Assembly (NCBI RefSeq): GCF_004514475.2
Contig: NZ_MYFO02000018.1
Coordinates: 1 to 64,000 of the forward strand
Length of the DNA: 64,000 nt
Direction of reading: 5' to 3'
DNA from: Paenibacillus athensensis
Lineage (GTDB): Bacteria > Bacillota > Bacilli > Paenibacillales > NBRC-103111
Part shown: one piece after another, positions 51,654-60,664 of the stretch
Layout of the letters: every line of letters starts with the position of its first letter
Numbering within the stretch: the first letter of the stretch is position 1
Program-made: the position numbers and the translations under genes
The notes under the pieces: generated by a model
Database searches by the model: none
What the model saw: the letters and a program-made list of their open reading frames with translations, nothing else
Told to the model about the DNA's origin: nothing

Positions 51654-51718
51654 AAAAAGGACCCCAAAATCCACAGTTAAGTGGAGAGAGGGGTCCTTTT
51701 TTATGGGCATTTTGCTAC
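51654..51718. terminator. Structured repeat element, copy A (bidirectional terminator)
   Basis: A 12-bp outer stem (AAAAAGGACCCC with GGGGTCCTTTTT) encloses AAAA, an inner TCCAC/GTGGA stem with loop AGTTAA, and GAGA. It is followed by ATGGGCATTTTGCTAC. The same element with a covarying stem pair is at 60598-60664. It lies between the convergent MarR and DUF3299 lipoprotein genes, so it can end both transcripts. Outside it and a short direct repeat, 51606-52110 holds no gene I can see. Confidence 0.85.
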
Positions 51719-51797
51719 TCCAAGCGGGGCTCAAAAAATCACAACCGCATCACAAGAAAAACGATGATTTGTCAGTCCGCTCGACTCTCGCTATATG

Positions 51798-51883
51798 GAG
51801 CATTTCAATAACCAGGGTAAATCGAACGTTGCTGGCAAGCTGCTCGTCTTGACGGATTTTCACATGTCGAGCACTTCAATAAC
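51798..51883. repeat. Direct repeat GAGCAYTTCAATAAC, two copies
   Basis: GAGCATTTCAATAAC (51798-51812) recurs as GAGCACTTCAATAAC (51869-51883), 71 bases apart, in a gene-free stretch. No coding frame links them. Function unknown. Confidence 0.4.
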
Positions 51884-52110
51884 TGCGATTCGTCATCTAA
51901 TTACGCTGATTGGGCGAGTATGATGGACAAACCTGCGAGTCGGCATGCTTCACCCTGCAATTCGATAGCTATGCACCTCGGCGGGCAGGATAGCAACCTT
52001 TTGGCACGTATATCGTCCTTAAGATCAGCAAAACAGCAATCATCCTGCCTTTTTGCAGGTGAAATTTCAAGAACGTGTCGCTGTTCGTTCAGACATGCGT
52101 TTTTGGCGCG

Positions 52111-52971
52111 TTATTCCTTGATCCGCTCGAACGAAGCGTCGTATAGCCGGAACATCGTTTTGTAGCCGGACTCGTCGAGCTTGATGCCAACGTCGAGCCG
52201 CCCTTTGATCAGCAGCGGCCCAGACGTATAACGCAGCTTGATATCATCGGGCACGTACACGATCATAATTTTGTTCCAATACGTCTCGTCGCCGTTGTCA
52301 AACGGACATTCCGCTCCCGGAGACGGAATAAGCAGGAACCAATGCTTTTCGAAGCTCAGCACCTCGCCCATAAACCCTTTGATCTGCACGTTATGACCGC
52401 TCAAATCCCAAAACCGGGAAGACGGCGTCGTCTGCAAATCATTGTCGAAAAACTGATCCCAATTGATTTCGTTGCTCGGCGCAGCGCTAGCCGCATGGGC
52501 CGGCGCTGCCGGCGAAGCTGACGGGCTGGCGGCTGCGCCCACTCTCGCCTCCGGCGCTACGCCGCTCGCCGCTCCGCCCACTCTCGCCTCCGGCTCTCCG
52601 CCGCTCGCCGCTGCGCCCGCGTTCGCTACCGGCGCTCCGCCCGCGCTCGCCCCCGGCTCTCCGCCGCTCGCCGCTCCGCCCGCGTTCGCTACCGGCGCTC
52701 CGCCGCCCATCGCTGCGCCCGCGCTCGCCTCCGGCGCTCCGCCGCTCGTCGCTGCGCCCACTCTCGCTACCGGCGCTCCGCCGCTCGTCGCCGCGCCCGC
52801 GCTCGCTACAGGCGCTATACCGCTCGCCGCCGCATACGCTGTCGCGCCTTCGGCAAACGTCGCACCCGCCTGCGGTTGCCCGGCTCCGCAGCCGGCGCAC
52901 AGCGCCGCCAGCAGCGCAAGCGTCACCGCCAGCGCACTTCCGCTTCTGCCCTTACCCTTGCTTGCCGTCAT
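52111..52971 (-). CDS. Lipoprotein with Ala/Gly/Ser repeats and DUF3299-like domain
   Basis: A 286-residue lipoprotein, the last gene of an ABC operon. The signal peptide ends in LCAGC near residue 28. Residues about 45-150 consist of an imperfect 13-residue repeat (SGGAPVARVGAAT type), six to seven copies, an extended stalk. The C-terminal domain (INWDQFFDNDL, VQIKGFMGEVL, HWFLLIPSPGAECPFDNGD) matches DUF3299, often found beside LolD/FtsX transporters. The Cys in GAECPFD may be functional. It is six bases after the permease stop. The role is probably to deliver or receive a substrate of the transporter outside the membrane; the substrate is unknown. Confidence 0.8.
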   Translation of the reverse strand: MTASKGKGRSGSALAVTLALLAALCAGCGAGQPQAGATFAEGATAYAAASGIAPVASAGAATSGGAPVARVGAATSGGAPEASAGAAMGGGAPVANAGGAASGGEPGASAGGAPVANAGAAASGGEPEARVGGAASGVAPEARVGAAASPSASPAAPAHAASAAPSNEINWDQFFDNDLQTTPSSRFWDLSGHNVQIKGFMGEVLSFEKHWFLLIPSPGAECPFDNGDETYWNKIMIVYVPDDIKLRYTSGPLLIKGRLDVGIKLDESGYKTMFRLYDASFERIKE

Positions 52972-52977
52972 TGACCT

Positions 52978-54174
52978 TCACCCCCGAAACATCTGCAGCG
53001 GGTCCATCCGGTACGCCTGCAGCGCAGGACCGACAGACGCCGCGAATCCGACCAGGCACGCCTCGGCCGCCAGCAGCGCTTCACCCGGCAGCAAACGCCC
53101 AGGCGCAATTTGCAGCCCCGTGTAAGCAAAAATCGCATCCTGCCCGGCAAAACCGGCGGCATGACCAGCCAGCAAACCCAGCAGCGTGCCAAGCACGGTC
53201 AGCAGCAGCCCCTCGCCGATCAGCGTCAGCCATATATAACCGCGCGGCTTGCCGAGCAGTCGCAGCAGCGCTACATCCCGCTTGCGCTCGTTCACCGCCT
53301 GCGTCAAGCTCAGCAGCACCGTCACCGCTGCCAGCAGCACGCACAGCGCCGTGACGATTTTCACCGCACCGGTCCCCGTATCGACGACGTTCACCACGTC
53401 GGCCACCGCCTTGCTTGTAAAAATCGCCTGCACATTGCTGACGTTCTGGTATTTCGTCTTCAAGCTTTGCGCTCCGGCGAGCGACTTCGGCTTGAGCAAA
53501 ATCGCCGTCACCTCGTGCTCCCCGCCGTGCTCGTTATGATGCACCTGCCAGGCGTAATCCGTCGTCGTAAACACCGCGCGGTCGTCAGCCGTATGCAGCG
53601 CCGGCAAAATCCCGACCACCGTATACGCGAACCGGCGATGCTCCTCTTCGTCGCCGTCCTCGTCCGCCGCTCCGGCGACAAGTCCGTGCGCGCCGTGAAA
53701 CGTATCGCCGAGCTTCGCGTGCAGCTCCTTGGCCGCATACGCGCCGAGTACGACTTCGCCGGTCGCTCCGTACAACCGGCCTGCGGCCAATTGCCGGTCG
53801 CTGTACCGCGTCACAAAATAACCCGGCGCGATCCCGACAATCGGGAACCCGTTGTAGCTGTCGCCCGTCGTCAGCGCAAACGCCCTTTCCGCTTCCGGCT
53901 CGCGGCTCACCGCTTCGAACACGGCATAGGGCACGTTGCCCGTCGGCGCGCCGACATGATAATACGTATTCAGCGCCAGCTGCGAAGCGCTGCCCTTCGC
54001 GCCAATCGTCAGCTCAAACGGGCCGTAGCCCGACGCCGCTCCCGTCTCCAGACCGCGGCTGCATAACAGCAGCACGACCAGCAGCGCAACCGTCACCGCT
54101 ACAGCCGCTACTGCGAGCAGCGACAGCAGCTTGCGGTGCAGCAGGTTTCGCCACAACAGCTCCAGCAAGCTCAT
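52978..54174 (-). CDS. FtsX-family ABC permease (398 aa)
   Basis: The start is the ATG at 54174, which overlaps the ATPase stop as ATGA; longer upstream frames lie inside the ATPase gene and are not used. The first helix ([21 protein letters not shown]) is followed by a MacB-like extracytoplasmic domain (about 45-255), then three helices with the FtsX loop [22 protein letters not shown] near residue 300 and a cytoplasmic end [11 protein letters not shown], where MacB-type permeases end. It works with the ATPase and the DUF3299 lipoprotein in the same operon. Confidence 0.9.
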   Translation of the reverse strand: MSLLELLWRNLLHRKLLSLLAVAAVAVTVALLVVLLLCSRGLETGAASGYGPFELTIGAKGSASQLALNTYYHVGAPTGNVPYAVFEAVSREPEAERAFALTTGDSYNGFPIVGIAPGYFVTRYSDRQLAAGRLYGATGEVVLGAYAAKELHAKLGDTFHGAHGLVAGAADEDGDEEEHRRFAYTVVGILPALHTADDRAVFTTTDYAWQVHHNEHGGEHEVTAILLKPKSLAGAQSLKTKYQNVSNVQAIFTSKAVADVVNVVDTGTGAVKIVTALCVLLAAVTVLLSLTQAVNERKRDVALLRLLGKPRGYIWLTLIGEGLLLTVLGTLLGLLAGHAAGFAGQDAIFAYTGLQIAPGRLLPGEALLAAEACLVGFAASVGPALQAYRMDPLQMFRG

Positions 54175-54884
54175 CCCACCTGCACCTCGCTTTCCGTTCC
54201 CCACGGGCCCGCTCCCGGCTGCTTGAGCAGCTCGTTCAGCTCGCCCATGTGCGCCTGCACGGGGAACAGCCGGGCCAAATGCAAATCGTGCGTCACTGTA
54301 ACGAGCGTCATCCGCTCGGCCGCGCACAGCTCCAGCAGCAGCTGCATGACGGTGCCAGCCGTTTCCCAGTCGAGGCTGCCGGTCGGCTCGTCGGCGAGCA
54401 CCAATGGCGGCTTGCCAATCAGCGCGCGGGCAATCGCTACGCGCTGCTGCTGGCCGCGCGACAGCTGGCCGGGCCGGTGATGCTGGCGGTCGGCCAACCC
54501 GACGCGCGCAAACCATTCATCCAGCTGCTCACGGCGCTGCTGCTTCGTCCACGCGCGCGGCAGCGCCAGCTCGACATTTTGCCGAGCCGTCAACGATGAC
54601 AGCAGATGAAAGTCCTGAAAAATGTAGCCGACCTGCTGCGCGCGATAACGGTCGCGCTGCGCTTCGCTCATACGCTGCAGCGCATAAGCGCCGATCTGCA
54701 GCTCGCCCGTGTCGGCTGTCAGCACGCCGCCCAGCAAGTGCAGCAGGGTGCTTTTGCCGCAGCCGCTCGGTCCGGTCAGCGCTACGCGCTCGCCGGTTTC
54801 CACGGTCCAGCTTCCGATTTGCACAATCGGCACGCGTTTGCCGCCTACGACAAACGATTTGCTTACCTGATGTAGCTGAATCAT
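54171..54884 (-). CDS. ABC transporter ATPase (LolD-like)
   Basis: A 237-residue ATPase with a start at the ATG preceded by AAGGAGG. Walker A is GPSGCGKST (38-46), the signature is [15 protein letters not shown], and Walker B is [12 protein letters not shown] with the switch His in TVTHD. The signature has LSRGQ instead of the usual LSGGQ, a change tolerated in this family. It forms one coupled operon with the permease and the DUF3299-like lipoprotein. Confidence 0.92.
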   Translation of the reverse strand: MIQLHQVSKSFVVGGKRVPIVQIGSWTVETGERVALTGPSGCGKSTLLHLLGGVLTADTGELQIGAYALQRMSEAQRDRYRAQQVGYIFQDFHLLSSLTARQNVELALPRAWTKQQRREQLDEWFARVGLADRQHHRPGQLSRGQQQRVAIARALIGKPPLVLADEPTGSLDWETAGTVMQLLLELCAAERMTLVTVTHDLHLARLFPVQAHMGELNELLKQPGAGPWGTESEVQVG

Positions 54885-54966
54885 CGCTACGCCTCCTTGC
54901 GCAAAGAGGGCCAAGGGATTGCTCCCCAGCCCTCCTTTTTTCAACCGCTTACGTCATCCCTGTCCG

Positions 54967-56682
54967 TCAGTTCAGCACAATCCGCTCAGACACCGCATCC
55001 CATTTCAGGGCTTTGCCGGTCAGCTTGTTGTACACGTCCAGCGGCAAATACAGCTTGCCGTTATCGACGCTGCCCATGCCGGCATCGGCGCCGTTCAGCT
55101 TCACTGCACCCGTCGCCACGGCAATAACCGCTTGATTACTGCCCTTGGACAAGGTCACCGTTCTGGAGCTTTCGTCCCATTGGACATCGATGCCAAACGC
55201 TTCGGCCATTGTACGAGCCGGGTATTGCACCGTATTGTCACGCGTCGTTTTGAACATCGGGTACACGTATTTGGCTTGCAGCTCGCCAGACGCCACTTGC
55301 AGATCGGCCCCAATCACCTTCGCGCTGTTTTTGGCAATGTCGGTGTTGTCGATATCGCCTTTGACCAGCGTTGCGATCGGCCCGTACGCCCACACGCCAA
55401 CGTCTACCGCCGTATGACCGTGACCGGTCCAGCCAACGGCCAGACGTTTGGACACGACAGCGTTGTAGCCGCCTGCGCGCTTGTAGGACGAGCCGTCACC
55501 GGCGAGGATCAGGTTCACTTCTTCGTCCGTCAAATCGGTAAAGCCGATATTGTCGGCAACGATTTTGCGGATGTCGGCGGCATTTTTCGCTGCTTGCAGC
55601 GTTGCGTCCAGCGCCTCGTAGGAATGTTTTTCTTGATTCCACAAATCAACGTTCAATTCATACACGTTGTTGATGCCGAGCGACAAGCCGCCGGTTTCAT
55701 GATCAGCCGTGATCACAACGGACGTATGGCCGTCTTTTTTGGCAAAATCCATCACCGTCTTCACCGCTGCATCAAAGTCCAACACCTCTTGCACGTTGGC
55801 CGGCAGGTCGTTGGCATGTCCGGCATGGTCGATGCGGCCGCCTTCGATCAGCATGGCGAAGCCCTTCGAGTTTGTCGACAGGATGTCGAGCGCCTTTTGC
55901 GACATTTGCGCCAAGCTTGGCGTCTCGCTGTCGCGGTCCAGCACGTAAGGGATTTCGTTCATTGCAAACAGTCCGAGCGCCTTGCCGCTGCTGGCCGGAA
56001 GCGCCTGCAGGCCGCTGGCGTTAAACGCCGTTTGGTATCCTTTGGCTTGAAAATCGGGAATGATGTTTTTGTCGGTACGTTTGCCTTTGTCTTCTTTGCC
56101 AACGAAGTTCGTTTTGCCGCCACCAAAAATCACGTTCAGGCCGCTGTCCAAATACTGGCTGGCAATCGCGTTCTGGTTGGAGCGCAAGCGCACATGGGAA
56201 GCGAATACCGCCGGCGTCGCGCCCGTGATATTGTCGGTGGACACAATGCCCGTCGATTTGCCCAGCTTCATCGCTGCTTCAATGACCGAAGCGTAGGGCT
56301 TCGCCATATCGTTATTCGAAACGCTGATCGCGTTGTTATACGTTTTGTTGCCTGTCGCAAACGCCGTTCCGGCTGCCGCCGAATCCGTTACTGCGCCCGA
56401 CTCGGTCGAATACGGGCTTTGCTGCGAAAACGTCGTCGCTTTGCCGACGTAGTAGTTGTCGAGCTCCAGGCGGTCCTTCTGTAAAAATGTTTTCGCATAA
56501 TAACGCGCTGCTGTAATTTCGGCCGGCCCCATGCCGTCCCCGATCATCACGATCACGTTTTGCGACGGCGTAGCCGCTACTGCTGCTGGCGCCGCCGGAT
56601 CGGCTGCGAACACTTGTCCGCCAATCGGCAGCAGCGTAACTGCAAGCGCCGATACGAATAAACCTTTTAACGAATGTCTCAA
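54967..56682 (-). CDS. Alkaline phosphatase (PhoA family) with C-terminal stalk domain
   Basis: A 571-residue secreted phosphatase. The start appears to be TTG at 56682, with GGAGGG seven bases before it; the signal peptide ends QVFAA near residue 27. Metal and nucleophile motifs are present: IVMIGDGMGPAE (45-56), TDSAAAGTAFATG with the phosphorylated Ser, EGGRIDHAGHAND, ITADHETGG and TGHGHTAVDV. The last 110 residues (VQYPARTMAEAFGIDVQW ... LYLPLDVYNKLTG) form a copper-amine-oxidase-like stalk domain that probably attaches it to the wall. It hydrolyses phosphate monoesters outside the cell, usually under phosphate limitation; no Pho box was identified by eye. Confidence 0.92.
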   Translation of the reverse strand: MRHSLKGLFVSALAVTLLPIGGQVFAADPAAPAAVAATPSQNVIVMIGDGMGPAEITAARYYAKTFLQKDRLELDNYYVGKATTFSQQSPYSTESGAVTDSAAAGTAFATGNKTYNNAISVSNNDMAKPYASVIEAAMKLGKSTGIVSTDNITGATPAVFASHVRLRSNQNAIASQYLDSGLNVIFGGGKTNFVGKEDKGKRTDKNIIPDFQAKGYQTAFNASGLQALPASSGKALGLFAMNEIPYVLDRDSETPSLAQMSQKALDILSTNSKGFAMLIEGGRIDHAGHANDLPANVQEVLDFDAAVKTVMDFAKKDGHTSVVITADHETGGLSLGINNVYELNVDLWNQEKHSYEALDATLQAAKNAADIRKIVADNIGFTDLTDEEVNLILAGDGSSYKRAGGYNAVVSKRLAVGWTGHGHTAVDVGVWAYGPIATLVKGDIDNTDIAKNSAKVIGADLQVASGELQAKYVYPMFKTTRDNTVQYPARTMAEAFGIDVQWDESSRTVTLSKGSNQAVIAVATGAVKLNGADAGMGSVDNGKLYLPLDVYNKLTGKALKWDAVSERIVLN

Positions 56683-56797
56683 TGGATTTCCCTCCGATTC
56701 AGTTTGGTTACCTCCTTCATTGTAGGAGCCAATGATCAAAGGGATGTAAACAAGTATGAACCGACGGTTAACGGGGATTGAAGGTTTTGTAAACCAG

Positions 56798-59398
56798 CTA
56801 AATCCATTTTTTGCTTTTCGCCAGCTTGGCCGCATCGGTAATATTGTCGGCGCTTATTTTTTTGAGCATATTCGTAATATGGCTGGTCAGCGTTTTTTCA
56901 GTAATCGCATTGGGTCCCCTGTTCGTATTGATGCGTTCCAAAATTTGCCGACGCGTTTCACCCTGATATTCATAGTAGTAATTCAGGATTTCCTTCTCTG
57001 TTTTCGTGAATACGGATTTGCTTTTTTTCAATTCCTGCAGGTACAGACGAGCTTCGATCCGGGCCAGCAATTCTTTTTTCAGAAATGGCTTGCTAATGTA
57101 GTCGTTGGCCCCGGCTTCGAATCCCCGTGCGATATCGTCGGCTGTATCCCTTGCGGAAAGCATGAGAATCGGCAGCTCTTCGGGCGCATAAACTTCCCGC
57201 ACCTTCTCACATACTTCATAGCCGGACATGCCCGGCATCATGACATCGAGCAGCAGCAAATCAATTGGGCGGCTGGCCACAATGTCCAACGCCTGAAAGC
57301 CGTCGGTCGCCACTACGGTTCCCCAGCTGTGCATCGACAGATGATTCAGCACGACTTGAATGTTGATCGGGTCGTCCTCCACAAGCAGAATTTGAATCGG
57401 ACTGTCCGGATTCCGCGGACTGCTTACCGCTGCGAGCTGCTCGTGATCATTGACGAAAACCGGATGCAGCGCTGCAGCTTCCTGCGCAGCAGGCTCGTCT
57501 TCCGCAAAAGGCAGCGTAAATATAAACGTAGAGCCTTGACCGGCAACGGATTCGGCCCGGATCGCGCCGCCATGCATCTCCACCAGCTGCTTGGTGATCG
57601 TCAGCCCGAGGCCCGTCCCCCCGTATTTGCGGGAAATGGAACGGTCCGCTTGCTCAAACGATTGAAAAATGCGCTCCAGCTGCTCGTTCGGGATGCCTAT
57701 GCCCGTGTCGGAAACCCGAATTTCGATCCTGGCCGCGCTCCGGTGAGCTGCGACGGTAATCGTACCTTTCTCCGTGAATTTGATTGCATTGCCAACGAGA
57801 TTAAACAAAATTTGCTGCAACCGATTTTCATCGCCGTACGCATACAGCGCTTCCTCGGTGCGATTGACGAATTGCAGCTCCTTGCCTCTGACGAGCGTTT
57901 TGCTGACGGACAGCACGGTGTGGATCAGCTGTACCACATCGACCGATTTTCGGTCCAGCTCGATTTGCCGATGCTTCAGCTTGGAGAAGTCCAGCAAATC
58001 GTTGACTAGATTACGCAATCTTTTGCCGCTGGACACGACCATATGCAAGTTGCTGCGCGTGGTTTCCACAGACGTGGCCGCAGGTCCGTCCAAACTTTCC
58101 AGCACAGACTCCGCGATGCCGATAATGCCGTTTAACGGCGTGCGCAGCTCATGCGAGGTGTTGGCAAGAAACTCATCCTTCATGGCCGACAAGCGCTCCA
58201 ACTGCTCGTTGGATTGCTCCAGCTGCAGCAAATAGTTCTCCTGATTGCGGTACATCTCGTTCGTTCTGCGGATATGAATACATAAAATGCTGACCATCAT
58301 CAGCAATAAACCGTACGGTACGATCGACTCTGTATAGGGCGCATTGCTGATTTTCAGGAAATTATCGTATAAATTAAAAAGCAGATAACAAACGAGCCCC
58401 CAAGCCAAAATGCGCGTATCCGCTTTGGCTTTTTTTAGTGTGAGGCCGACAATGGCAATGACGGTGATTATAAAGTTTACGTTCCCGATTTCACCCAGCG
58501 TTTCCGTTATATGCTTGATTCCGGATTCGCTAAATTGGTAGCCAATTAAAAGACCGAGAAATACGATGTGCATGCAAAAAATAAGATTCGTCCACCATTT
58601 GAAAATCCGGTTGTGGGCATATTCGACGAAAAAGCTGCGAATAAACAAAATAAACGCGATCGGAATCGCATCGTTGCAATATTGGCGAATATATTCCCAG
58701 CAGGTCGGGGCGTTATAGATGAAAAATTTGACATCGGTGCTGGTCCACGTATGGGCGGCATGCGTAAACAAGTAAAGTGCAAGCAGCAAATAAGAGCCGT
58801 TTTTTCCCCGGCGCAGCCCTAAAATGAAAAAAAACAACGCTAAAAACAGCATCAATAAAAAAACGATCCCGTATTGCACAAAATTCTTTTTGTACAAAAA
58901 ATCGATAATATCGGCTTGATCCGCTACAAGCACCGTACCTCTGATGCCTATTTTGTTCAGCTCGGAATGAATCTTGACGTAGACGATGTCGCCGGGCACG
59001 GCCGCTCCCAAAGGAATAAGGTTCAGGTTGCGTCCGTAAAATCGGTGGGGCTGCTGAAAATCGCCATACGTGTACACAGTCTTACCGTCGACATACACTT
59101 CATAGATTTCATAAATTTGCCGGATATATAAATGACAATTCGACGCGCATTGCAGCTGGGCCGGTACATGCAGCTTGACCCATAACGTCTTGTCTTTCGC
59201 TCCTTGCGTTTTGCTGGCTGCATCGGCCCGGTTCCACGGAATTTGGGCGATTTGCTCAATCGTAAAGTCTCCCCTTGCGTATTCGATATTTGTTACAGTT
59301 TGTCCGCGTTGCGGCTCGACCATCGGCAAATGCACAGCCGCGACGAGCATAATTAATGGAACAAAAAAAATAAACCCCAATGTCGTTATTTTATTCAT
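56798..59398 (-). CDS. Hybrid sensor kinase: 7TMR-DISM type, HisKA, receiver and LuxR-like tail
   Basis: An 866-residue protein. The N-terminus has a membrane helix, an extracytoplasmic beta domain (IEYARGDFTIEQIAQIPWN ... YVDGKTVYTYGDFQQPHRFYG) and seven membrane helices (about 175-380), the 7TMR-DISM layout. The kinase core has EFLANTSHELRTPLNGI with the phospho-acceptor His, NLVGNAIKFTEKG and DTGIGIP / GTGLGL. A receiver domain follows (ILLVEDDPINIQV, Asp in DLLLLDVMMPGMSG, Lys in YISKPF). The last 70 residues (FTKTEKEILNYYYEY ... TEKTLTSHITNMLKKI) resemble a LuxR-type helix-turn-helix, so it may be sensor and DNA-binding regulator in one. It is divergent from the FG-GAP protein gene, whose promoter carries a strong palindrome. 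Confidence 0.88.
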   Translation of the reverse strand: MNKITTLGFIFFVPLIMLVAAVHLPMVEPQRGQTVTNIEYARGDFTIEQIAQIPWNRADAASKTQGAKDKTLWVKLHVPAQLQCASNCHLYIRQIYEIYEVYVDGKTVYTYGDFQQPHRFYGRNLNLIPLGAAVPGDIVYVKIHSELNKIGIRGTVLVADQADIIDFLYKKNFVQYGIVFLLMLFLALFFFILGLRRGKNGSYLLLALYLFTHAAHTWTSTDVKFFIYNAPTCWEYIRQYCNDAIPIAFILFIRSFFVEYAHNRIFKWWTNLIFCMHIVFLGLLIGYQFSESGIKHITETLGEIGNVNFIITVIAIVGLTLKKAKADTRILAWGLVCYLLFNLYDNFLKISNAPYTESIVPYGLLLMMVSILCIHIRRTNEMYRNQENYLLQLEQSNEQLERLSAMKDEFLANTSHELRTPLNGIIGIAESVLESLDGPAATSVETTRSNLHMVVSSGKRLRNLVNDLLDFSKLKHRQIELDRKSVDVVQLIHTVLSVSKTLVRGKELQFVNRTEEALYAYGDENRLQQILFNLVGNAIKFTEKGTITVAAHRSAARIEIRVSDTGIGIPNEQLERIFQSFEQADRSISRKYGGTGLGLTITKQLVEMHGGAIRAESVAGQGSTFIFTLPFAEDEPAAQEAAALHPVFVNDHEQLAAVSSPRNPDSPIQILLVEDDPINIQVVLNHLSMHSWGTVVATDGFQALDIVASRPIDLLLLDVMMPGMSGYEVCEKVREVYAPEELPILMLSARDTADDIARGFEAGANDYISKPFLKKELLARIEARLYLQELKKSKSVFTKTEKEILNYYYEYQGETRRQILERINTNRGPNAITEKTLTSHITNMLKKISADNITDAAKLAKSKKWI

Positions 59399-59584
59399 CT
59401 TCGTAGTCTCCAACGTCAGCAATCAACGAATTCGATATGAAATCCGCGCGCGTCTTGATAATGGCAGGATTTGGAACGGGTCTATACCGTATTGTAAACG
59501 TCGACCCTCTGCTATTCAAGCCCCAAATTGTTCATGCTTATCCTGAATTGGAAAATAGGTTAAAAACGAAAAACGTCGTTTCGA

Positions 59585-59655
59585 GATAGTCTTAGATTCG
59601 ATATCAGGCTTTCATAGAGCCCTTTTCGTAGTCTTAATTGGAAATTAAGACTATC
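59585..59655. promoter_or_regulatory. Palindromic operator-like sites upstream of the FG-GAP protein
   Basis: AGTCTTAATT at 59630-59639 and AATTAAGACT at 59643-59652 are perfect inverted arms around GGA. GATAGTCTTA at 59585-59594 also matches TAAGACTATC at 59646-59655 inverted. The three sites share AGTCTTA. They lie 120-190 bases upstream of the secreted protein gene and on the divergent side from the hybrid kinase. Confidence 0.6.
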
Positions 59656-59732
59656 CTGACCAGATTTTTCACCTTAATATTAGAAAAGAAGGCGGCCGCC
59701 TACAAAATCAATCGCAACAACACGCTTACTCC

Positions 59733-59749
59733 GTCCGTCAGGGACGGAC
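59733..59749 (+). promoter_or_regulatory. Hairpin just before the ribosome site of the FG-GAP gene
   Basis: GTCCGTC pairs with GACGGAC around AGG. It ends about ten bases before AAAGGAGG and 23 before the ATG, so it lies in the mRNA leader. It may stabilise the message or affect initiation. Confidence 0.4.
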
Positions 59750-59772
59750 CTACTCAAAAGGAGGAATTGTTG

Positions 59773-60501
59773 ATGAAGAAAAGTGTATTCAGTTTATTGT
59801 TAGCAGCCGTACTCGTGTTCAGTTTGGCTCCTGCGGGCTTTGCCGCAACCAACATTTATATGGGGGCATGGGATACGGACGGAGACGGCGTCAACGAGCT
59901 GGTTTATAATACAGGGTCTTCGATCCAAATCAAAGAAATGAACAGCTCCGCATCGCGCTCCTACGCGATTGCCGGAACGTGGTATTTTATGGGAGCAGCC
60001 GATATGGATGGCGATAACGGCGTCGACTTGGCCTTCAATATTAATGGTACGGTCAAAATTGTCCATGATAAAAAAGGCACCAGCAGCAGCTATAGCATCG
60101 GCAGCAACTGGTCCTTGCTGCAAGGCGGGATCGCCGATCTGGACGGCGTTGCCGGTGCAGAGATGGCCTTTAACATTAACGGGACGATTCGCGTGCTGCA
60201 CGATAAGACGGGGACAACGGCAGATCACTATATCGGCAGCAACTGGGTGCTGCTGGCTGGCGGCATTGCCGATCTCGACGGGAAAGCGGGCAATGAAATC
60301 GCTTTTAACATGGGCACCAGCATTAAAATTTTGCATGAAAAAACAGGCTCGACCAGCAGTTATTCCACGGGTAGCAGCAACTGGAGCCTCATGGGCATCT
60401 TTGATCAGGACGGGGTAGCAGGCAGTGAAATTCTCTATACAAGATCGGGTGGATCGTCTAGCGTTATCAACGATCGATTGAACACGCAATATAACTTATA
60501 A
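59773..60501 (+). CDS. Secreted FG-GAP/VCBS-like repeat protein (242 aa)
   Basis: The ATG at 59773 follows AAAAGGAGGAATTGTTG. The signal peptide ends PAGFA near residue 23. Four to five repeats of about 46 residues follow, each with a D-x-D-G-D-G-like or DLDGxAGxExAFN loop (DTDGDGVNELVYN, DLDGVAGAEMAFN, DLDGKAGNEIAFN, DQDGVAGSEILYT) and an NWSLL/GSNW strand. This is the pattern of calcium-binding FG-GAP/VCBS repeats, which build a beta-propeller. There is no wall-anchoring motif, so it is probably released. Partner or ligand is unknown. Confidence 0.82.
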   Translation: MKKSVFSLLLAAVLVFSLAPAGFAATNIYMGAWDTDGDGVNELVYNTGSSIQIKEMNSSASRSYAIAGTWYFMGAADMDGDNGVDLAFNINGTVKIVHDKKGTSSSYSIGSNWSLLQGGIADLDGVAGAEMAFNINGTIRVLHDKTGTTADHYIGSNWVLLAGGIADLDGKAGNEIAFNMGTSIKILHEKTGSTSSYSTGSSNWSLMGIFDQDGVAGSEILYTRSGGSSSVINDRLNTQYNL

Positions 60502-60597
60502 CAAACTTTACAGAGGAATCGTCAGATGCAGAAGCGTTTATTCAGTTTCTTATTGGATTTGTTGGAATAAAGTGGTATTTGCAGCATAAGGAATAAC

Positions 60598-60664
60598 CCA
60601 AAAATGACCCCAAAATCCACAGTTAAGTGGAGAGAGGGGTCATTTTTTATGGGCATTTTGCTAC
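60598..60664. terminator. Structured repeat element, copy B (bidirectional terminator)
   Basis: AAAAATGACCCC pairs with GGGGTCATTTTT around the same inner TCCAC/AGTTAA/GTGGA hairpin as copy A, and ATGGGCATTTTGCTAC follows. Relative to copy A one stem pair has changed from G-C to T-A, so the structure is conserved while the sequence changed. It lies between convergent genes and its right end overlaps the stop codon of the MATE gene. Confidence 0.85.

Noticed and set aside
51639-51734. Conserved short minus-strand peptide shared by 51.7 and 60.6 kb (PSLHLTVDFGV)
   Set aside because: The shared peptide comes from translating the duplicated structured element; base changes follow stem pairing, not codons.
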